Source: Citrobacter sp. On2M (GTDB lineage Bacteria > Pseudomonadota > Gammaproteobacteria > Enterobacterales > Enterobacteriaceae). Taken from it: DNA of 64,000 nt. The translations under genes were made by a program, and so were the position numbers. The notes beneath the pieces were generated by a model. That model saw nothing but the letters and a program-made list of their open reading frames with translations, made no database searches and had not been told where the DNA came from. The stretch spans positions 186,001-250,000 of the forward strand of contig NZ_WPCV01000003.1 of assembly GCF_018035235.1 (NCBI RefSeq). The letters run 5' to 3'. Of the stretch, positions 32,550 to 47,607 are shown one piece after another. Each line of letters begins with the position of its first letter. Position 1 is the first letter of the stretch.

Positions 32550-32600
32550 TATCATGATATTAGTACGACTAAAGATCGCATACAGTGGACATCCTTCTGA
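32550..32600 (+). pseudogene. Relic partner tail before DUF1493 copy 2
   Basis: Sixteen codons reading YHDISTTKDRIQWTSF and then TGA, matching YHQLIQADDGIQWTSF before copy 1 in length and at nine positions, including the whole IQWTSF end. The differences in the shared residues are silent (CAC/CAT, ATT/ATA, CAA/CAG, TCA/TCC) and the stop is TGA instead of TAA, the pattern left by selection on protein. A TGA directly upstream closes the frame and no start codon exists, so it is a remnant. Confidence 0.6.
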
Positions 32601-32923
32601 TGAGAAATTATGAAGCTGAAGTTATTGAGTACATCATGAAGAATTACCCAATCAGGGAACGTTGGTTCAGACCTGGTCTTAAGCAGGTCACTAAACAATG
32701 GACCCTTGAGGATGATTTTCAGTTTGTTCCGGAAGATGCGTATGATTTTTTAGCTGATTTATTTGAGCATTTTGATATTGAATATTCGAAGTTTGATGGA
32801 AGGAATTATATTGAACAAGAATCCACTTTCTGGCGAAAAGATCCTCCTGAAATTGAGTTGAAGCCTTTGACAGTAGGTATGATTATTGAATCAGCAAAGG
32901 CTGGGAAATGGCTTTACGACTGA
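32600..32923 (+). CDS. DUF1493 family protein, copy 2 (107 aa)
   Basis: A diverged paralogue of the preceding gene. It shares the C-terminal signature PLTVGMIIESAKAGKWLYD and the central AYDFLADLFEHFDIEYSKFD segment; the rest is poorly conserved, so the duplication is old or the copies evolve fast. The ATG at 32600 overlaps the upstream TGA (TGATG); an in-frame GTG at 32585 is the alternative. No ribosome site is visible for either, and the upstream frame has no start, so expression may be low. A perfect bidirectional terminator shared with cyoE follows. Confidence 0.7.
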   Translation: MRNYEAEVIEYIMKNYPIRERWFRPGLKQVTKQWTLEDDFQFVPEDAYDFLADLFEHFDIEYSKFDGRNYIEQESTFWRKDPPEIELKPLTVGMIIESAKAGKWLYD

Positions 32924-32940
32924 ATAACATTCCTGCCAAT

Positions 32941-32966
32941 AAAAAGGGTGCCAGAGCACCCTTTTC
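32941..32966. terminator. Bidirectional terminator between DUF1493 copy 2 and cyoE
   Basis: AAAAGGGTGC (32942-32951), loop CAGA, GCACCCTTTT (32956-32965): a perfect 10-bp stem with A and T runs on its two sides, so it can end both convergent transcripts. Confidence 0.85.
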
Positions 32967-32980
32967 GTATCTGCAGATTC

Positions 32981-33871
32981 TTACCAGACGTAAGTCAGCA
33001 GGTTCTGCGAGTTTGGCACCATAAAGTCGACGGACATCATCACGGAAAGCGCGGTAATGGCGATGATGGAGAAGCCGAACAGCTTGCGCGCCCAGACTTT
33101 GTCATCTTCCACTTTATAACCGCGCAGCGCCATGCCCAACCACCAGACACTCACCGCCGCAGCAACAATCAGGTATTTGTAACCTGCATAGCCGCCCAGG
33201 GTTAGCATCAGCGTGGCGATAGCAAATGCCACGATGTACAGCGTGATATGGTTTTTCGCGACCGAAATACCTTTCACCACCGGCAGTACAGGGATGTTGG
33301 CAGCCTGATAATCCTTGAAGCGGAAAATCGCAATCGCGTAAGAGTGCGGCATCTGCCACAGGCTGAAAATAGCCAGCAGAATCAGCGCACCGCTATCGAA
33401 CGCACCGGTTACGGCGCAGTAGCCAATCACCGGCGGCGCAGCGCCGGAGAGTGAGCCAATCAGCGTGCCATAAACGGAATGGCGCTTCATGTACAGGCTA
33501 TAGACGCCCACATAGACCACGAAGCCCATTACCCCCAGCCAACAGGCCAGAGGGTTCGCGCCAAACCACAGCAGCATAAAGCCAGCAATACCCAGCAGGG
33601 AGGCGTATACCAGCGAGACCGCAGGGGAAATCAGACCTTTAACCAGCACGCGGTTTTTGGTCCTCTCCATCTTCCTGTCGATATCCCTGTCGATGTAGTT
33701 GTTAAATACACAACCCGACGCCACAACCAGTGACACCCCAACCAACGTGTAGATAAACAGGGGATAATCAATGCTGCCTTTCGAGGCCAGCAGGAACCCC
33801 CCAATCACCGAGATCAGGTTGCCAAAGATGATGCCTGGTTTCGTTACTTGCAGGTATTGCTTAAACATCAT
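32981..33871 (-). CDS. cyoE: Protoheme IX farnesyltransferase (heme O synthase) CyoE
   Basis: It attaches a farnesyl group to heme B to make heme O for the bo3 oxidase. The 296-aa UbiA-family membrane protein has the aspartate-rich prenyl diphosphate motif [18 protein letters not shown] and about nine helices. It is the last gene of cyoABCDE, starting 11 bp after the cyoD stop. Its substrate farnesyl diphosphate comes from IspA, also in this window. Confidence 0.97.
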   Translation of the reverse strand: MMFKQYLQVTKPGIIFGNLISVIGGFLLASKGSIDYPLFIYTLVGVSLVVASGCVFNNYIDRDIDRKMERTKNRVLVKGLISPAVSLVYASLLGIAGFMLLWFGANPLACWLGVMGFVVYVGVYSLYMKRHSVYGTLIGSLSGAAPPVIGYCAVTGAFDSGALILLAIFSLWQMPHSYAIAIFRFKDYQAANIPVLPVVKGISVAKNHITLYIVAFAIATLMLTLGGYAGYKYLIVAAAVSVWWLGMALRGYKVEDDKVWARKLFGFSIIAITALSVMMSVDFMVPNSQNLLTYVW

Positions 33872-33882
33872 AATCGCCGCTC

Positions 33883-37765
<3,883 letters not shown>

Positions 37766-38223
37766 TTAACGACCTCAATTCCACGGGACCGGGTGGCGTT
37801 TAAAGTGTGAGGGCATTTTACGGGAAGGTTACATTACTGTAAACATCCTTGGATCTGTGTTACTGGGTTCTGCCATGCGTGTCACATATGTTACAATATA
37901 TGTCGCTTTGACTTTAAGAACCTGTTGCAACATCACGTTATAACGAAAGCGGACAGGCGGAGGAGATGCTGAGGGTAATTGGTATAACCAATACGAAAAT
38001 AAAACAATTAATTAACAATTAATTATCAATAAAAAGACAACTCAGGAACAAAAAATAAATCTGTAGTGGCTGAATCGAGTAAGGAAAATAGAATATATAA
38101 AAGGCGTCAATAATTTCCAAATTCTTTGGCGCACAAAATAACAAATATTATTTTTATCAATTGTTGTTTATTTAGCCGTTATAATTACGCAGGGTGATTA
38201 CAACGGCTTATTAATACGGATTT
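37766..38223. other. Intergenic region between cyoA and ampG
   Basis: About 460 bp without a credible gene. The cyoA-proximal 200 bp should hold the cyo promoter and its ArcA/Fnr sites; I could not settle the -10/-35 pair by eye. The 37985-38170 part is very AT-rich (for example AACAATTAATTAACAATTAA) and lies downstream of ampG, so it has no known role. Confidence 0.5.
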
Positions 38224-39699
38224 TTACGCCAGACGGGTTTTGCGCAGAGCCAGATAATCCAGCAATCCGCCAAAAATGACCCCGCAGACGGCGACCGTCA
38301 CTGAGACTTCAAGCAGTTCCGGCAGGAAGGAGAAGTGAGTGTAATCGAGGGCGTTCATCGTCAGCAGTAGCAGCCAGACTGCCAGCAAACAGCAACCCAC
38401 TACCAGCGTCATTAATGCCAGACCGTACGCTCCACGAAATTCCGTGCGTGGAAGAAAGCTTTCATTTTGCCAACTATGCTCCAGGGTCTGACGACAAACC
38501 AGCAACAGTATGAGACCAGGGATCGCGGCAAACACCGAGAACAGATAAAACGTCGGCCATCCGTGCGCTTCGACAAACCAACCCGCTACCGGGCCAACAT
38601 AAACGCGACCAACGGCTGAAAGCGCGGAGAGCAAGGCGAACTGGGTCGCTGAGAAGGACTTATTGCACAGCGTCATTAATAAAGCGACAAACGCTGCCGT
38701 GCCCATTCCGCCACACAGGTTTTCAAAGAAGACGGCGGCCGCCATACTGAACATGTGTTTGTCAGTGATGGACAATAGCCAGTAGCCTGCATTTGACGCC
38801 CCTTGCAGAATGCCAAATATCAGCAATGCGCGGAACAGCGAAAGACGCTGCATCAGGATCCCACCGTACAATGCACCAACGATGGTTGCCAGAAGCCCGA
38901 GCGTTTTATTCACCACGCCGACTTCACCCGCATCAAATCCGACGCCGCGGATTAAAAAGGTGGTGGTCAGACTCATGGCGAAGGCATCCCCAAGCTTATA
39001 CAACACAATAAGCAGCAGGATAAGCCAGGCGTTGTTACGACCAAAGAAGTCGCGCAACGGAGCCGCCACTGCCTGCTCCAGCGTTTTGGGCACCGGAATG
39101 GCATCAGTCGGTTCGGGTGCTAACAATGTGGCAATGATGCAAGGTATCAGCAGCGCCGCCATCAGCCAGTACATGCCTTGCCAGCCCAGCCAGCGATCGG
39201 CCATCCACAGAGCCAGCCCACCGGAAACCAGCATCCCTAAACGATAGCCCAACACGCTGATTGCTGCGCCAGTGCCACGTTCTTCGGCAGGTAACACGTC
39301 GGTTTTCCAGGCGTCGAAGACGATATCCTGCGATGCTGAACAAAACGCGATCACCACGGCCAGTGCGGCCATCCAGCGCAGTTGTGTGCCGGGCTCAAGA
39401 AAGCCCATCGCGGCGATAGAAATGAGTAACAGCACCTGGGTTGCCAGCAGCCAACCGCGGCGTCGACCTAAAAATGGCGGCGTGTAGCGGTCCATAAGCG
39501 GGGACCAGAGGAACTTAAACACGTAGGCCTGGCCGACCAGAGAAAAGAAACCAATGGTTTTAAGATCGATATTCTCAACCGTCATCCATGCCTGAAGCGT
39601 ACCTGAGGTCAGTGCGAGCGGTAAACCGGAAGCAAACCCCAGAATGAGCAGGATAGCTGAACGTGGTTGCTGAAAAATACGTAAGTAATGACTGGACAT
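38224..39699 (-). CDS. ampG: Muropeptide permease AmpG
   Basis: It imports anhydro-muropeptides (GlcNAc-anhMurNAc-peptides) for cell-wall recycling, and in AmpR/AmpC-bearing species this uptake is needed for beta-lactamase induction. The 491-aa MFS-like permease has about 14 helices; conserved pieces are RSAILLILGFASGLPLALTSG at the N-terminus, the SPLMDRYTPPFLGRRRGW loop and FENLCGGMGTAAFVALLM. It is 44 bp downstream of yajG on the same strand, the E. coli operon order. A small GC hairpin lies just before it. Confidence 0.96.
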   Translation of the reverse strand: MSSHYLRIFQQPRSAILLILGFASGLPLALTSGTLQAWMTVENIDLKTIGFFSLVGQAYVFKFLWSPLMDRYTPPFLGRRRGWLLATQVLLLISIAAMGFLEPGTQLRWMAALAVVIAFCSASQDIVFDAWKTDVLPAEERGTGAAISVLGYRLGMLVSGGLALWMADRWLGWQGMYWLMAALLIPCIIATLLAPEPTDAIPVPKTLEQAVAAPLRDFFGRNNAWLILLLIVLYKLGDAFAMSLTTTFLIRGVGFDAGEVGVVNKTLGLLATIVGALYGGILMQRLSLFRALLIFGILQGASNAGYWLLSITDKHMFSMAAAVFFENLCGGMGTAAFVALLMTLCNKSFSATQFALLSALSAVGRVYVGPVAGWFVEAHGWPTFYLFSVFAAIPGLILLLVCRQTLEHSWQNESFLPRTEFRGAYGLALMTLVVGCCLLAVWLLLLTMNALDYTHFSFLPELLEVSVTVAVCGVIFGGLLDYLALRKTRLA

Positions 39700-39710
39700 G
39701 GGCTTCTATA

Positions 39711-39730
39711 GGCCCGACGAACGCCGGGCC
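39711..39730 (-). other. GC-rich hairpin between yajG and ampG
   Basis: GGCCCG (39711-39716) pairs with CGGGCC (39725-39730). It sits 12 bp before the ampG start codon, where I see no strong ribosome site, so it could restrain ampG translation. There is no T run. Confidence 0.35.
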
Positions 39731-39743
39731 ATATGGGCAGAAA

Positions 39744-40322
39744 TTAACGCGCGTTCTGCTTGATGAAATCGTGAACGCTGGTGTCCTGAGACATATCAGC
39801 GATGGTGTCGGTCAGCACGCTGTTAACGGCGTCAGCGATATTTTTGTTAGAGGCCTGCAGAGCACCTTCAACAGAATAGCTTGCGCGGTAATTTTTGGTC
39901 ATCTTGTTGCCGTTAGCCGCGGTCGCAATGATGGCGATATCTGCTTTGGTGGCGATGTTATAACGCACGCTACCCTGAGATACGTCAGCGTATAGCTGGC
40001 TAACAATGATTTGCAGGTTTACAGCACCGTTCGGCCCAATCATATAGCCGCGTGCGGTCATCTGTTTTTCCAGCACTTCTTGCAGCAGGAAACGCAGATC
40101 GCGGGACGCGGTCAGGGTAACCAGCTGGTTGTCGCGGGTGACTTTTGCCAGCGCTTGATCCTGACGCTGGTCGGCACCGTTGATGCTAACGGTCACGCCC
40201 ATCAGGCTTGGGTCCTGCTGCGGCAGCGTAATCTTCGGGGAGACTTCAATAGTGGTTGGCGGCGTTGCGCATCCAGCTAACATGAACAGCGCGACTAACG
40301 GGAAGAGGATTTTTTTAAACAT
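39744..40322 (-). CDS. yajG: Lipoprotein YajG
   Basis: A 192-aa outer-membrane-type lipoprotein of unknown function (YajG family). The signal peptide MFKKILFPLVALFMLAGC ends at lipobox Cys18, followed by ATPPTTIEV. The body has a periplasmic alpha/beta pattern with VSINGADQRQDQALAKV and LTDTIADMSQDTSVHDF. Co-transcribed with ampG in E. coli under bolA-divergent control; the 44-bp gap here is consistent. Confidence 0.95.
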   Translation of the reverse strand: MFKKILFPLVALFMLAGCATPPTTIEVSPKITLPQQDPSLMGVTVSINGADQRQDQALAKVTRDNQLVTLTASRDLRFLLQEVLEKQMTARGYMIGPNGAVNLQIIVSQLYADVSQGSVRYNIATKADIAIIATAANGNKMTKNYRASYSVEGALQASNKNIADAVNSVLTDTIADMSQDTSVHDFIKQNAR

Positions 40323-40627
40323 GCCAGGGCTCTCAGCGAATCTAAATTGTATGGTTGGAGAAAATTCCCGCCATCATAACATCGCCAACGATGAGGGGAA
40401 GTGGGTAACGCATGTAAATTCATTGTGTTGTCCGTTTTATGACTTTCTAAAGACCATAAACGGGATTTTTGCAATAAATCGAAGTGAGGATTCAGTGAAC
40501 TTCATCCGTTTGGCTGAAAAATCAGACAAGCGCTAATTTTTTGTTGCTAAGGTGTAATGAAAACGGTAAAAGCGGCTAGTATTTAAAGGGATGGGTGACA
40601 TCTCAGCGTTGTCGGAGGAAAAATTTC
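40323..40627. other. yajG/bolA divergent promoter region
   Basis: A 305-bp gap between divergent genes. It holds the bolA gearbox element (40574-40582) and the unresolved yajG promoter. No further gene is seen. Confidence 0.6.
40574..40582 (+). promoter_or_regulatory. bolA: Gearbox -10 element of bolA
   Basis: CGGCTAGTA differs from the gearbox consensus CGGCAAGTA at one base and lies 46 bp before the bolA ATG. In E. coli the sigma-S-dependent bolA1 promoter with this element raises BolA as growth slows. Confidence 0.75.
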
Positions 40628-40945
40628 ATGATGATTCGTGAGCAAATAGAAGAAAAATTAAGGGCAGCGTTCGAACCCGTATTCCTCGAAGTTGTGGATG
40701 AAAGCTATCGTCACAATGTCCCGGCCGGTTCTGAAAGCCACTTTAAGGTTGTGCTGGTTAGCGATCGCTTTACAGGTGAACGTTTTCTTAATCGTCATCG
40801 GATGATTTACAGCACGTTAACGGCGGAGCTTTCCACAACCGTTCATGCCCTTGCCCTGCATACCTACACCATTAAGGAGTGGGAAGCGTTGCAGGATACG
40901 ATCTTTGCATCGCCTCCGTGTCGTGGGGCGGGAAGCATCGCGTAA
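40628..40945 (+). CDS. bolA: BolA morphogene/Fe-S trafficking regulator
   Basis: A 105-aa BolA-fold protein that binds monothiol glutaredoxin with a shared [2Fe-2S] cluster and acts as a DNA-binding regulator of shape and biofilm genes in stationary phase. The start [15 protein letters not shown] follows a CGGAGGA ribosome site; a longer frame from 40595 was rejected. The class II helix-turn-helix-like segment is [17 protein letters not shown]. Residues of the cluster-binding His are in HTYTIKEW. It ends with CRGAGSIA as in E. coli. Confidence 0.96.
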   Translation: MMIREQIEEKLRAAFEPVFLEVVDESYRHNVPAGSESHFKVVLVSDRFTGERFLNRHRMIYSTLTAELSTTVHALALHTYTIKEWEALQDTIFASPPCRGAGSIA

Positions 40946-41000
40946 AAACGGATTTGCAACAACCGACGCTTTTCCAGTATGTTGCTACAGATTATGTGAA

Positions 41001-41026
41001 AACGGCCTGCGGGCCGTTTTGTTTTG
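41001..41026 (+). terminator. Intrinsic terminator of bolA
   Basis: AACGGCC (41001-41007) pairs with GGCCGTT (41012-41018), followed by TTGTTTTG. Confidence 0.75.
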
Positions 41027-41113
41027 TCTGAATTCTGGGGGTGTCGTACAGTATTCAGACAAAAATTAGCCGGGAATTGTGAAAAAAGCCGCAGCAACGC
41101 GCGATAACCGTTC

Positions 41114-41142
41114 TCGACTCATAAAAGTGATGCCGCTATAAT
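41114..41142 (+). promoter_or_regulatory. tig: tig promoter
   Basis: A perfect TATAAT at 41137-41142, with TCGACT (four of six to consensus) 17 bp upstream at 41114-41119. Confidence 0.65.
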
Positions 41143-41280
41143 GCGCGTCTTATTTTTCGGAATGTCTTCGGGATGATTCTGACGACAGGGAATGTGATTG
41201 ATTATGAGAACATCCCAGTTCCGCGAAGCCAACAACCTGTGCTTGCGGAGAAGAGTTGACCGAGCACTGTGATTTTTTGA

Positions 41281-42588
<1,308 letters not shown>

Positions 42589-42623
42589 TTCGTCGCTTTT
42601 TTAGCACGAATTTCCTACGCAAG

Positions 42624-42654
42624 CCCGTCACCTTTTGGTGGCGGGTTTTTTTTT
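42624..42654 (+). terminator. Intrinsic terminator of tig
   Basis: CCCGTCACC (42624-42632), loop TTTT, GGTGGCGGG (42637-42645), then nine T. Confidence 0.9.
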
Positions 42655-42726
42655 GTCACGCATTTTGCATGGGAAGAGTGCGAAAACAGCGTTTCAGTGT
42701 TAGCGTTACAACAAAAGATTGTTATG

Positions 42727-42756
42727 CTTGAATTATGGCGATGTCGTACCCATTAC
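42727..42756 (+). promoter_or_regulatory. clpP: Sigma-32-type promoter of clpP-clpX
   Basis: CTTGAA (42727-42732) and CCCATTA (42749-42755) with 16 bp between match the heat-shock -35 and -10 consensus (CTTGAA, CCCCATnT). ClpP is a known member of the sigma-32 regulon. Confidence 0.6.
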
Positions 42757-42835
42757 TGAGGGACTAGCTGATAATCCGTCCATAAGGTTACAATCAGCAC
42801 AGCAGGTTTTTTCAAATTTTATCCAGGAGACGGAA

Positions 42836-43459
42836 ATGTCATACAGCGGCGAACGAGATAACTTTGCACCCCATATGGCGCTGGTGCCGATGGTCATTGA
42901 ACAGACCTCACGTGGTGAGCGCTCTTTTGATATCTATTCTCGTCTACTTAAGGAACGCGTCATTTTTCTGACCGGCCAGGTCGAAGACCATATGGCTAAC
43001 CTGATCGTGGCGCAGATGCTGTTCCTGGAAGCAGAAAACCCAGAAAAAGATATCTACCTGTACATCAACTCCCCTGGTGGGGTGATCACTGCCGGGATGT
43101 CTATCTATGACACCATGCAGTTTATTAAGCCGGACGTCAGCACCATTTGTATGGGCCAGGCGGCCTCAATGGGCGCGTTCCTGCTGACCGCCGGGGCGAA
43201 GGGTAAACGTTTTTGCCTACCTAACTCTCGCGTCATGATCCACCAACCTCTGGGCGGTTACCAGGGCCAGGCAACGGATATTGAAATTCATGCCCGTGAA
43301 ATCCTGAAGGTAAAAGGGCGCATGAACGAACTTATGGCGCATCATACGGGTCAATCTCTTGAGCAGATTGAACGTGATACCGAGCGCGATCGCTTCCTCT
43401 CTGCTTCTGAAGCGGTAGAGTACGGTCTGGTCGACTCGATTTTGACCCATCGTAATTAA
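42836..43459 (+). CDS. clpP: ATP-dependent Clp protease proteolytic subunit ClpP
   Basis: The 14-meric serine peptidase chamber used with ClpX and ClpA. It is 207 aa from [18 protein letters not shown], of which the first 14 residues are a propeptide in E. coli. The catalytic triad is visible: Ser in [12 protein letters not shown] (Ser111 of the precursor), His in [11 protein letters not shown] (136) and Asp in [11 protein letters not shown] (185). The start follows a CAGGAGA ribosome site; an upstream 39-codon extension was rejected. clpX follows after 126 bp. Confidence 0.98.
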   Translation: MSYSGERDNFAPHMALVPMVIEQTSRGERSFDIYSRLLKERVIFLTGQVEDHMANLIVAQMLFLEAENPEKDIYLYINSPGGVITAGMSIYDTMQFIKPDVSTICMGQAASMGAFLLTAGAKGKRFCLPNSRVMIHQPLGGYQGQATDIEIHAREILKVKGRMNELMAHHTGQSLEQIERDTERDRFLSASEAVEYGLVDSILTHRN

Positions 43460-43585
43460 TGCCCAGCGCGCATGTGTGCCGCTATAATTACCTGGAGCGG
43501 CACAACGCTGACTAGCGTCTTGCGCCTGAGAATGGCATTTGCGTCGTCGTGTGCGGCACAAAGAACAAAGAAGAGGTTTTGACCC

Positions 43586-44860
43586 ATGACAGATAAACGC
43601 AAAGATGGCTCGGGCAAATTGTTGTACTGCTCTTTTTGCGGCAAAAGCCAGCATGAAGTGCGTAAGCTGATTGCCGGACCATCCGTGTATATCTGCGACG
43701 AATGTGTTGATTTATGTAACGACATCATTCGCGAAGAGATTAAGGAAGTAGCACCGCACCGTGAACGCAGTGCGCTGCCGACGCCACATGAAATTCGCAA
43801 CCATCTGGACGATTATGTTATCGGCCAGGAGCAGGCGAAGAAAGTGCTGGCGGTCGCGGTATACAACCATTACAAACGTCTGCGCAACGGCGACACCAGC
43901 AATGGCGTCGAGTTGGGCAAAAGTAACATCCTGCTGATTGGCCCAACGGGTTCCGGTAAAACGCTACTGGCTGAAACGCTGGCGCGCCTGCTGGACGTTC
44001 CGTTCACCATGGCTGATGCCACCACGCTGACCGAAGCCGGTTATGTGGGTGAAGATGTTGAAAACATTATTCAGAAGCTGCTGCAGAAGTGCGATTACGA
44101 CGTGCAGAAAGCACAGCGCGGGATTGTCTATATCGATGAAATCGACAAGATCTCTCGTAAGTCTGACAACCCATCTATTACCCGTGACGTTTCTGGCGAA
44201 GGCGTGCAGCAGGCGCTGTTGAAACTGATTGAAGGTACGGTTGCCGCCGTTCCGCCGCAGGGGGGGCGTAAACATCCTCAGCAGGAATTCCTGCAGGTTG
44301 ATACCTCCAAGATCCTGTTTATTTGCGGTGGGGCATTTGCCGGTCTGGATAAAGTCATTGCTAATCGTGTTGAAACCGGCTCCGGCATTGGTTTTGGCGC
44401 AACGGTAAAAGCGCAGTCTGACAAAGCCAGCGAAGGTGAACTGCTGTCGCAGGTGGAACCGGAAGATCTGATCAAATTTGGTCTGATCCCTGAGTTCATC
44501 GGTCGTCTGCCGGTTGTGGCAACGCTGAGCGAACTGAGCGAAGAAGCGCTGATCCAGATCCTCAAAGAGCCGAAAAATGCCCTGACCAAGCAGTATCAGG
44601 CGCTGTTCAATCTTGAAGGTGTTGATCTGGAATTCCGTGAGGAAGCGCTGGATGCGATCGCCAAGAAAGCGATGGCGCGTAAAACCGGTGCGCGTGGTTT
44701 GCGTTCTATCGTCGAAGCTGCGTTGCTCGACACCATGTACGATCTGCCTTCTATGGAAGACGTCGAAAAAGTGGTGATCGATGAGTCGGTGATTGGTGGC
44801 CAGAGCAAGCCATTGCTGATTTACGGTAAGCCGGAAGCACAGCAGGCATCTGGCGAATAA
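43586..44860 (+). CDS. clpX: ATP-dependent unfoldase ClpX
   Basis: A hexameric AAA+ unfoldase that feeds tagged substrates (for example ssrA, sigma-S with RssB) to ClpP. It is 424 aa. The N-terminal zinc domain uses C15, C18, C37 and C40. Walker A is GPTGSGKT at 119-126 and Walker [10 protein letters not shown]; the pore loop is GYVGED and the ClpP-docking loop is GSGIGFGA. The C-terminus carries the sensor-2 segment [13 protein letters not shown] strong terminator separates it from lon. Confidence 0.98.
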   Translation: MTDKRKDGSGKLLYCSFCGKSQHEVRKLIAGPSVYICDECVDLCNDIIREEIKEVAPHRERSALPTPHEIRNHLDDYVIGQEQAKKVLAVAVYNHYKRLRNGDTSNGVELGKSNILLIGPTGSGKTLLAETLARLLDVPFTMADATTLTEAGYVGEDVENIIQKLLQKCDYDVQKAQRGIVYIDEIDKISRKSDNPSITRDVSGEGVQQALLKLIEGTVAAVPPQGGRKHPQQEFLQVDTSKILFICGGAFAGLDKVIANRVETGSGIGFGATVKAQSDKASEGELLSQVEPEDLIKFGLIPEFIGRLPVVATLSELSEEALIQILKEPKNALTKQYQALFNLEGVDLEFREEALDAIAKKAMARKTGARGLRSIVEAALLDTMYDLPSMEDVEKVVIDESVIGGQSKPLLIYGKPEAQQASGE

Positions 44861-44888
44861 TTCATCAATTCATACAGACATTTAATTT

Positions 44889-44920
44889 AAAAGGGGGGAT
44901 TTTATCTCCCCTTTTATTTT
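44889..44920 (+). terminator. Intrinsic terminator of clpX
   Basis: AAAAGGGGGGAT (44889-44900) pairs with ATCTCCCCTTTT (44904-44915) around a TTT loop with one G-T pair, followed by ATTTTTCC. Confidence 0.85.
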
Positions 44921-44935
44921 TCCGTAAACATGGCG

Positions 44936-44962
44936 TTGAATGTGTGGGAAACATCCCCATAT
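44936..44962 (+). promoter_or_regulatory. lon: Sigma-32 promoter of lon
   Basis: TTGAA (44936-44940) and CCCCATAT (44955-44962) are separated by 14 bp, an almost perfect heat-shock promoter 80 bp upstream of the lon start, as in E. coli. Confidence 0.85.
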
Positions 44963-45044
44963 ACTGACATACATGTTAAAGGTGGTGTGGAGCACAGTCG
45001 TACCACCTGATTACCTGGCGGAAACTAAACTAAGAGAGAGCTCT

Positions 45045-47399
45045 ATGAATCCTGAGCGTTCTGAACGCATTGAAATCCCCGTATTGCCGTTGCGCGATGT
45101 GGTGGTTTATCCGCACATGGTCATACCCTTATTTGTAGGGCGGGAAAAATCTATCCGTTGTCTGGAAGCGGCTATGGACCATGATAAAAAAATCATGCTG
45201 GTCGCGCAGAAAGAAGCGTCAACGGATGAGCCGGGTGTAAACGATCTTTTCACCGTCGGGACCGTGGCCTCTATTTTGCAGATGCTGAAACTGCCTGATG
45301 GCACCGTAAAAGTGCTGGTCGAGGGGTTACAGCGCGCGCGTATTTCAGCGCTGTCTGACAATGGCGAGCACTTCTCTGCGAAAGCGGAGTACCTTGACTC
45401 GCCTGCTATTGATGAGCGCGAACAGGAAGTGCTGGTACGTACTGCTATCAGCCAGTTCGAAGGCTATATCAAGCTGAACAAGAAAATCCCACCAGAAGTG
45501 CTGACGTCGCTGAACAGCATTGACGATCCTGCGCGTCTGGCGGACACCATCGCAGCGCACATGCCGCTGAAGTTGGCTGACAAACAGTCCGTGCTGGAGA
45601 TGTCCGACGTTAACGAACGTCTGGAATATCTGATGGCGATGATGGAGTCTGAAATCGATCTGCTGCAAGTTGAGAAGCGCATTCGCAACCGCGTGAAAAA
45701 GCAGATGGAAAAATCCCAGCGTGAGTACTATCTGAATGAGCAAATGAAAGCGATTCAGAAAGAGCTCGGCGAGATGGACGACGCGCCGGACGAAAACGAA
45801 GCGCTGAAGCGTAAGATCGACGCGGCGAAAATGCCGAAAGAGGCAAAAGAGAAAGCGGAAGCAGAACTGCAGAAGCTGAAAATGATGTCTCCGATGTCGG
45901 CGGAAGCGACCGTGGTGCGTGGTTACATCGACTGGATGGTACAGGTGCCGTGGAATGCGCGTAGTAAGGTCAAAAAAGACCTGCGTCAGGCGCAGGAAAT
46001 CCTCGATACCGACCATTACGGTCTGGAACGCGTCAAAGACCGTATCCTTGAGTATCTCGCGGTACAAAGCCGTGTAAACAAAATCAAAGGCCCAATTCTG
46101 TGTCTGGTAGGACCGCCGGGGGTGGGTAAAACCTCTCTGGGACAGTCCATTGCTAAAGCTACTGGGCGTAAATACATCCGTATGGCCCTGGGCGGCGTGC
46201 GTGACGAGGCTGAAATTCGTGGTCACCGCCGGACCTACATCGGTTCAATGCCGGGTAAACTGATCCAGAAAATGGCCAAAGTAGGCGTGAAAAACCCGCT
46301 GTTCCTGCTTGATGAGATCGACAAAATGTCTTCTGACATGCGTGGCGATCCGGCTTCCGCACTGCTTGAGGTGCTGGATCCAGAGCAGAACGTGGCGTTC
46401 AGCGATCACTATCTGGAAGTGGACTACGATCTCAGCGACGTGATGTTTGTTGCGACCTCTAACTCCATGAATATTCCGGCCCCGTTGCTGGATCGTATGG
46501 AAGTGATCCGTCTGTCTGGATATACCGAAGACGAGAAGCTGAACATTGCTAAACGTCACCTGTTGCCGAAACAGATTGAGCGTAACGCGCTGAAAAAAGG
46601 TGAACTGACGGTCGACGATAGCGCCATTGTAGGCATTATTCGTTACTACACCCGTGAAGCGGGCGTGCGTAGTCTGGAGCGCGAAATCTCCAAACTGTGC
46701 CGCAAAGCGGTGAAACAGCTGCTGCTTGATAAGTCACTGAAACATATTGAGATCAACGGCGACAACCTGCACGACTACCTGGGCGTACAGCGCTTTGACT
46801 ATGGCCGTGCGGACAACGAAAACCGCGTGGGCCAGGTGACCGGTCTGGCGTGGACGGAAGTGGGCGGCGATCTGCTGACCATCGAAACCGCCTGCGTACC
46901 GGGTAAAGGTAAGCTGACCTACACCGGTTCGCTGGGTGAAGTCATGCAGGAATCCATTCAGGCTGCGCTGACTGTGGTGCGTGCGCGTGCGGAAAAACTG
47001 GGTATTAATCCGGATTTTTACGAAAAACGCGACATCCACGTTCACGTTCCAGAAGGGGCGACGCCGAAAGATGGTCCAAGTGCGGGTATCGCCATGTGTA
47101 CCGCGTTGGTTTCTTGCCTGACCGGTAACCCGGTCCGCGCCGACGTGGCGATGACCGGCGAGATCACCCTGCGTGGCCAGGTTCTGCCGATCGGTGGTTT
47201 GAAAGAAAAACTGCTGGCGGCACACCGTGGTGGTATTAAAACGGTCTTAATTCCAGACGAAAACAAACGTGACCTGGAAGAGATTCCGGACAACGTGATT
47301 GCCGATCTGGACATCCATCCGGTGAAACGCATTGAGGAAGTACTGACTCTCGCGTTGCAAAATGAACCCTCCGGAATGCAGGTTGTGACCGCAAAATAG
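45045..47399 (+). CDS. lon: ATP-dependent Lon protease
   Basis: A hexameric AAA+ protease for misfolded proteins and regulators such as SulA and RcsA. The protein is 784 aa from [18 protein letters not shown]; the upstream in-frame start at 44940 lies in the promoter and was rejected. Domains: LonN (about 1-200), a coiled coil ([20 protein letters not shown]), AAA+ with Walker A GPPGVGKT (356-363) and LLDEIDKM, and a Ser-Lys peptidase domain with [11 protein letters not shown] (Ser679) and [10 protein letters not shown] (Lys722). In Salmonella and E. coli Lon degrades RcsA-type regulators; the LuxR-type protein at 5.7 kb could be a client. Confidence 0.99.
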   Translation: MNPERSERIEIPVLPLRDVVVYPHMVIPLFVGREKSIRCLEAAMDHDKKIMLVAQKEASTDEPGVNDLFTVGTVASILQMLKLPDGTVKVLVEGLQRARISALSDNGEHFSAKAEYLDSPAIDEREQEVLVRTAISQFEGYIKLNKKIPPEVLTSLNSIDDPARLADTIAAHMPLKLADKQSVLEMSDVNERLEYLMAMMESEIDLLQVEKRIRNRVKKQMEKSQREYYLNEQMKAIQKELGEMDDAPDENEALKRKIDAAKMPKEAKEKAEAELQKLKMMSPMSAEATVVRGYIDWMVQVPWNARSKVKKDLRQAQEILDTDHYGLERVKDRILEYLAVQSRVNKIKGPILCLVGPPGVGKTSLGQSIAKATGRKYIRMALGGVRDEAEIRGHRRTYIGSMPGKLIQKMAKVGVKNPLFLLDEIDKMSSDMRGDPASALLEVLDPEQNVAFSDHYLEVDYDLSDVMFVATSNSMNIPAPLLDRMEVIRLSGYTEDEKLNIAKRHLLPKQIERNALKKGELTVDDSAIVGIIRYYTREAGVRSLEREISKLCRKAVKQLLLDKSLKHIEINGDNLHDYLGVQRFDYGRADNENRVGQVTGLAWTEVGGDLLTIETACVPGKGKLTYTGSLGEVMQESIQAALTVVRARAEKLGINPDFYEKRDIHVHVPEGATPKDGPSAGIAMCTALVSCLTGNPVRADVAMTGEITLRGQVLPIGGLKEKLLAAHRGGIKTVLIPDENKRDLEEIPDNVIADLDIHPVKRIEEVLTLALQNEPSGMQVVTAK

Positions 47400-47431
47400 T
47401 GACCTCGCGCAAAGAGCACTAATAAAAACTG

Positions 47432-47468
47432 GGCTGGCAGGCCATTTCGGACTTGCCAGCCTTTTTTT
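47432..47468 (+). terminator. Intrinsic terminator of lon
   Basis: GGCTGGCA (47432-47439) pairs with TGCCAGCC (47454-47461), followed by seven T. Confidence 0.88.
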
Positions 47469-47607
47469 GTATAGCTAATTTAGATGACGGATTGGGCTTG
47501 CCATCATTAACGGGTGTTGTAAGGGCATGGCAGGCCTGATATAACTGCTGCGCGTTCGCACTTTGAAGGATTCATGTGCGATATAAATTATAAAGAGGAA
47601 GAGAAGA

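Noticed and set aside
37966-38022. 18-codon frame after GGCGGAGGAG upstream of cyoA (plus strand)
   Set aside because: The purine-rich stretch is tempting, but the frame is tiny, has no conserved context I can see and lies in an AT-rich stretch.
45345-46226. 293-codon antisense frame inside lon
   Set aside because: Phe/His/Arg-rich translation without any motif, wholly within the lon AAA+ region.
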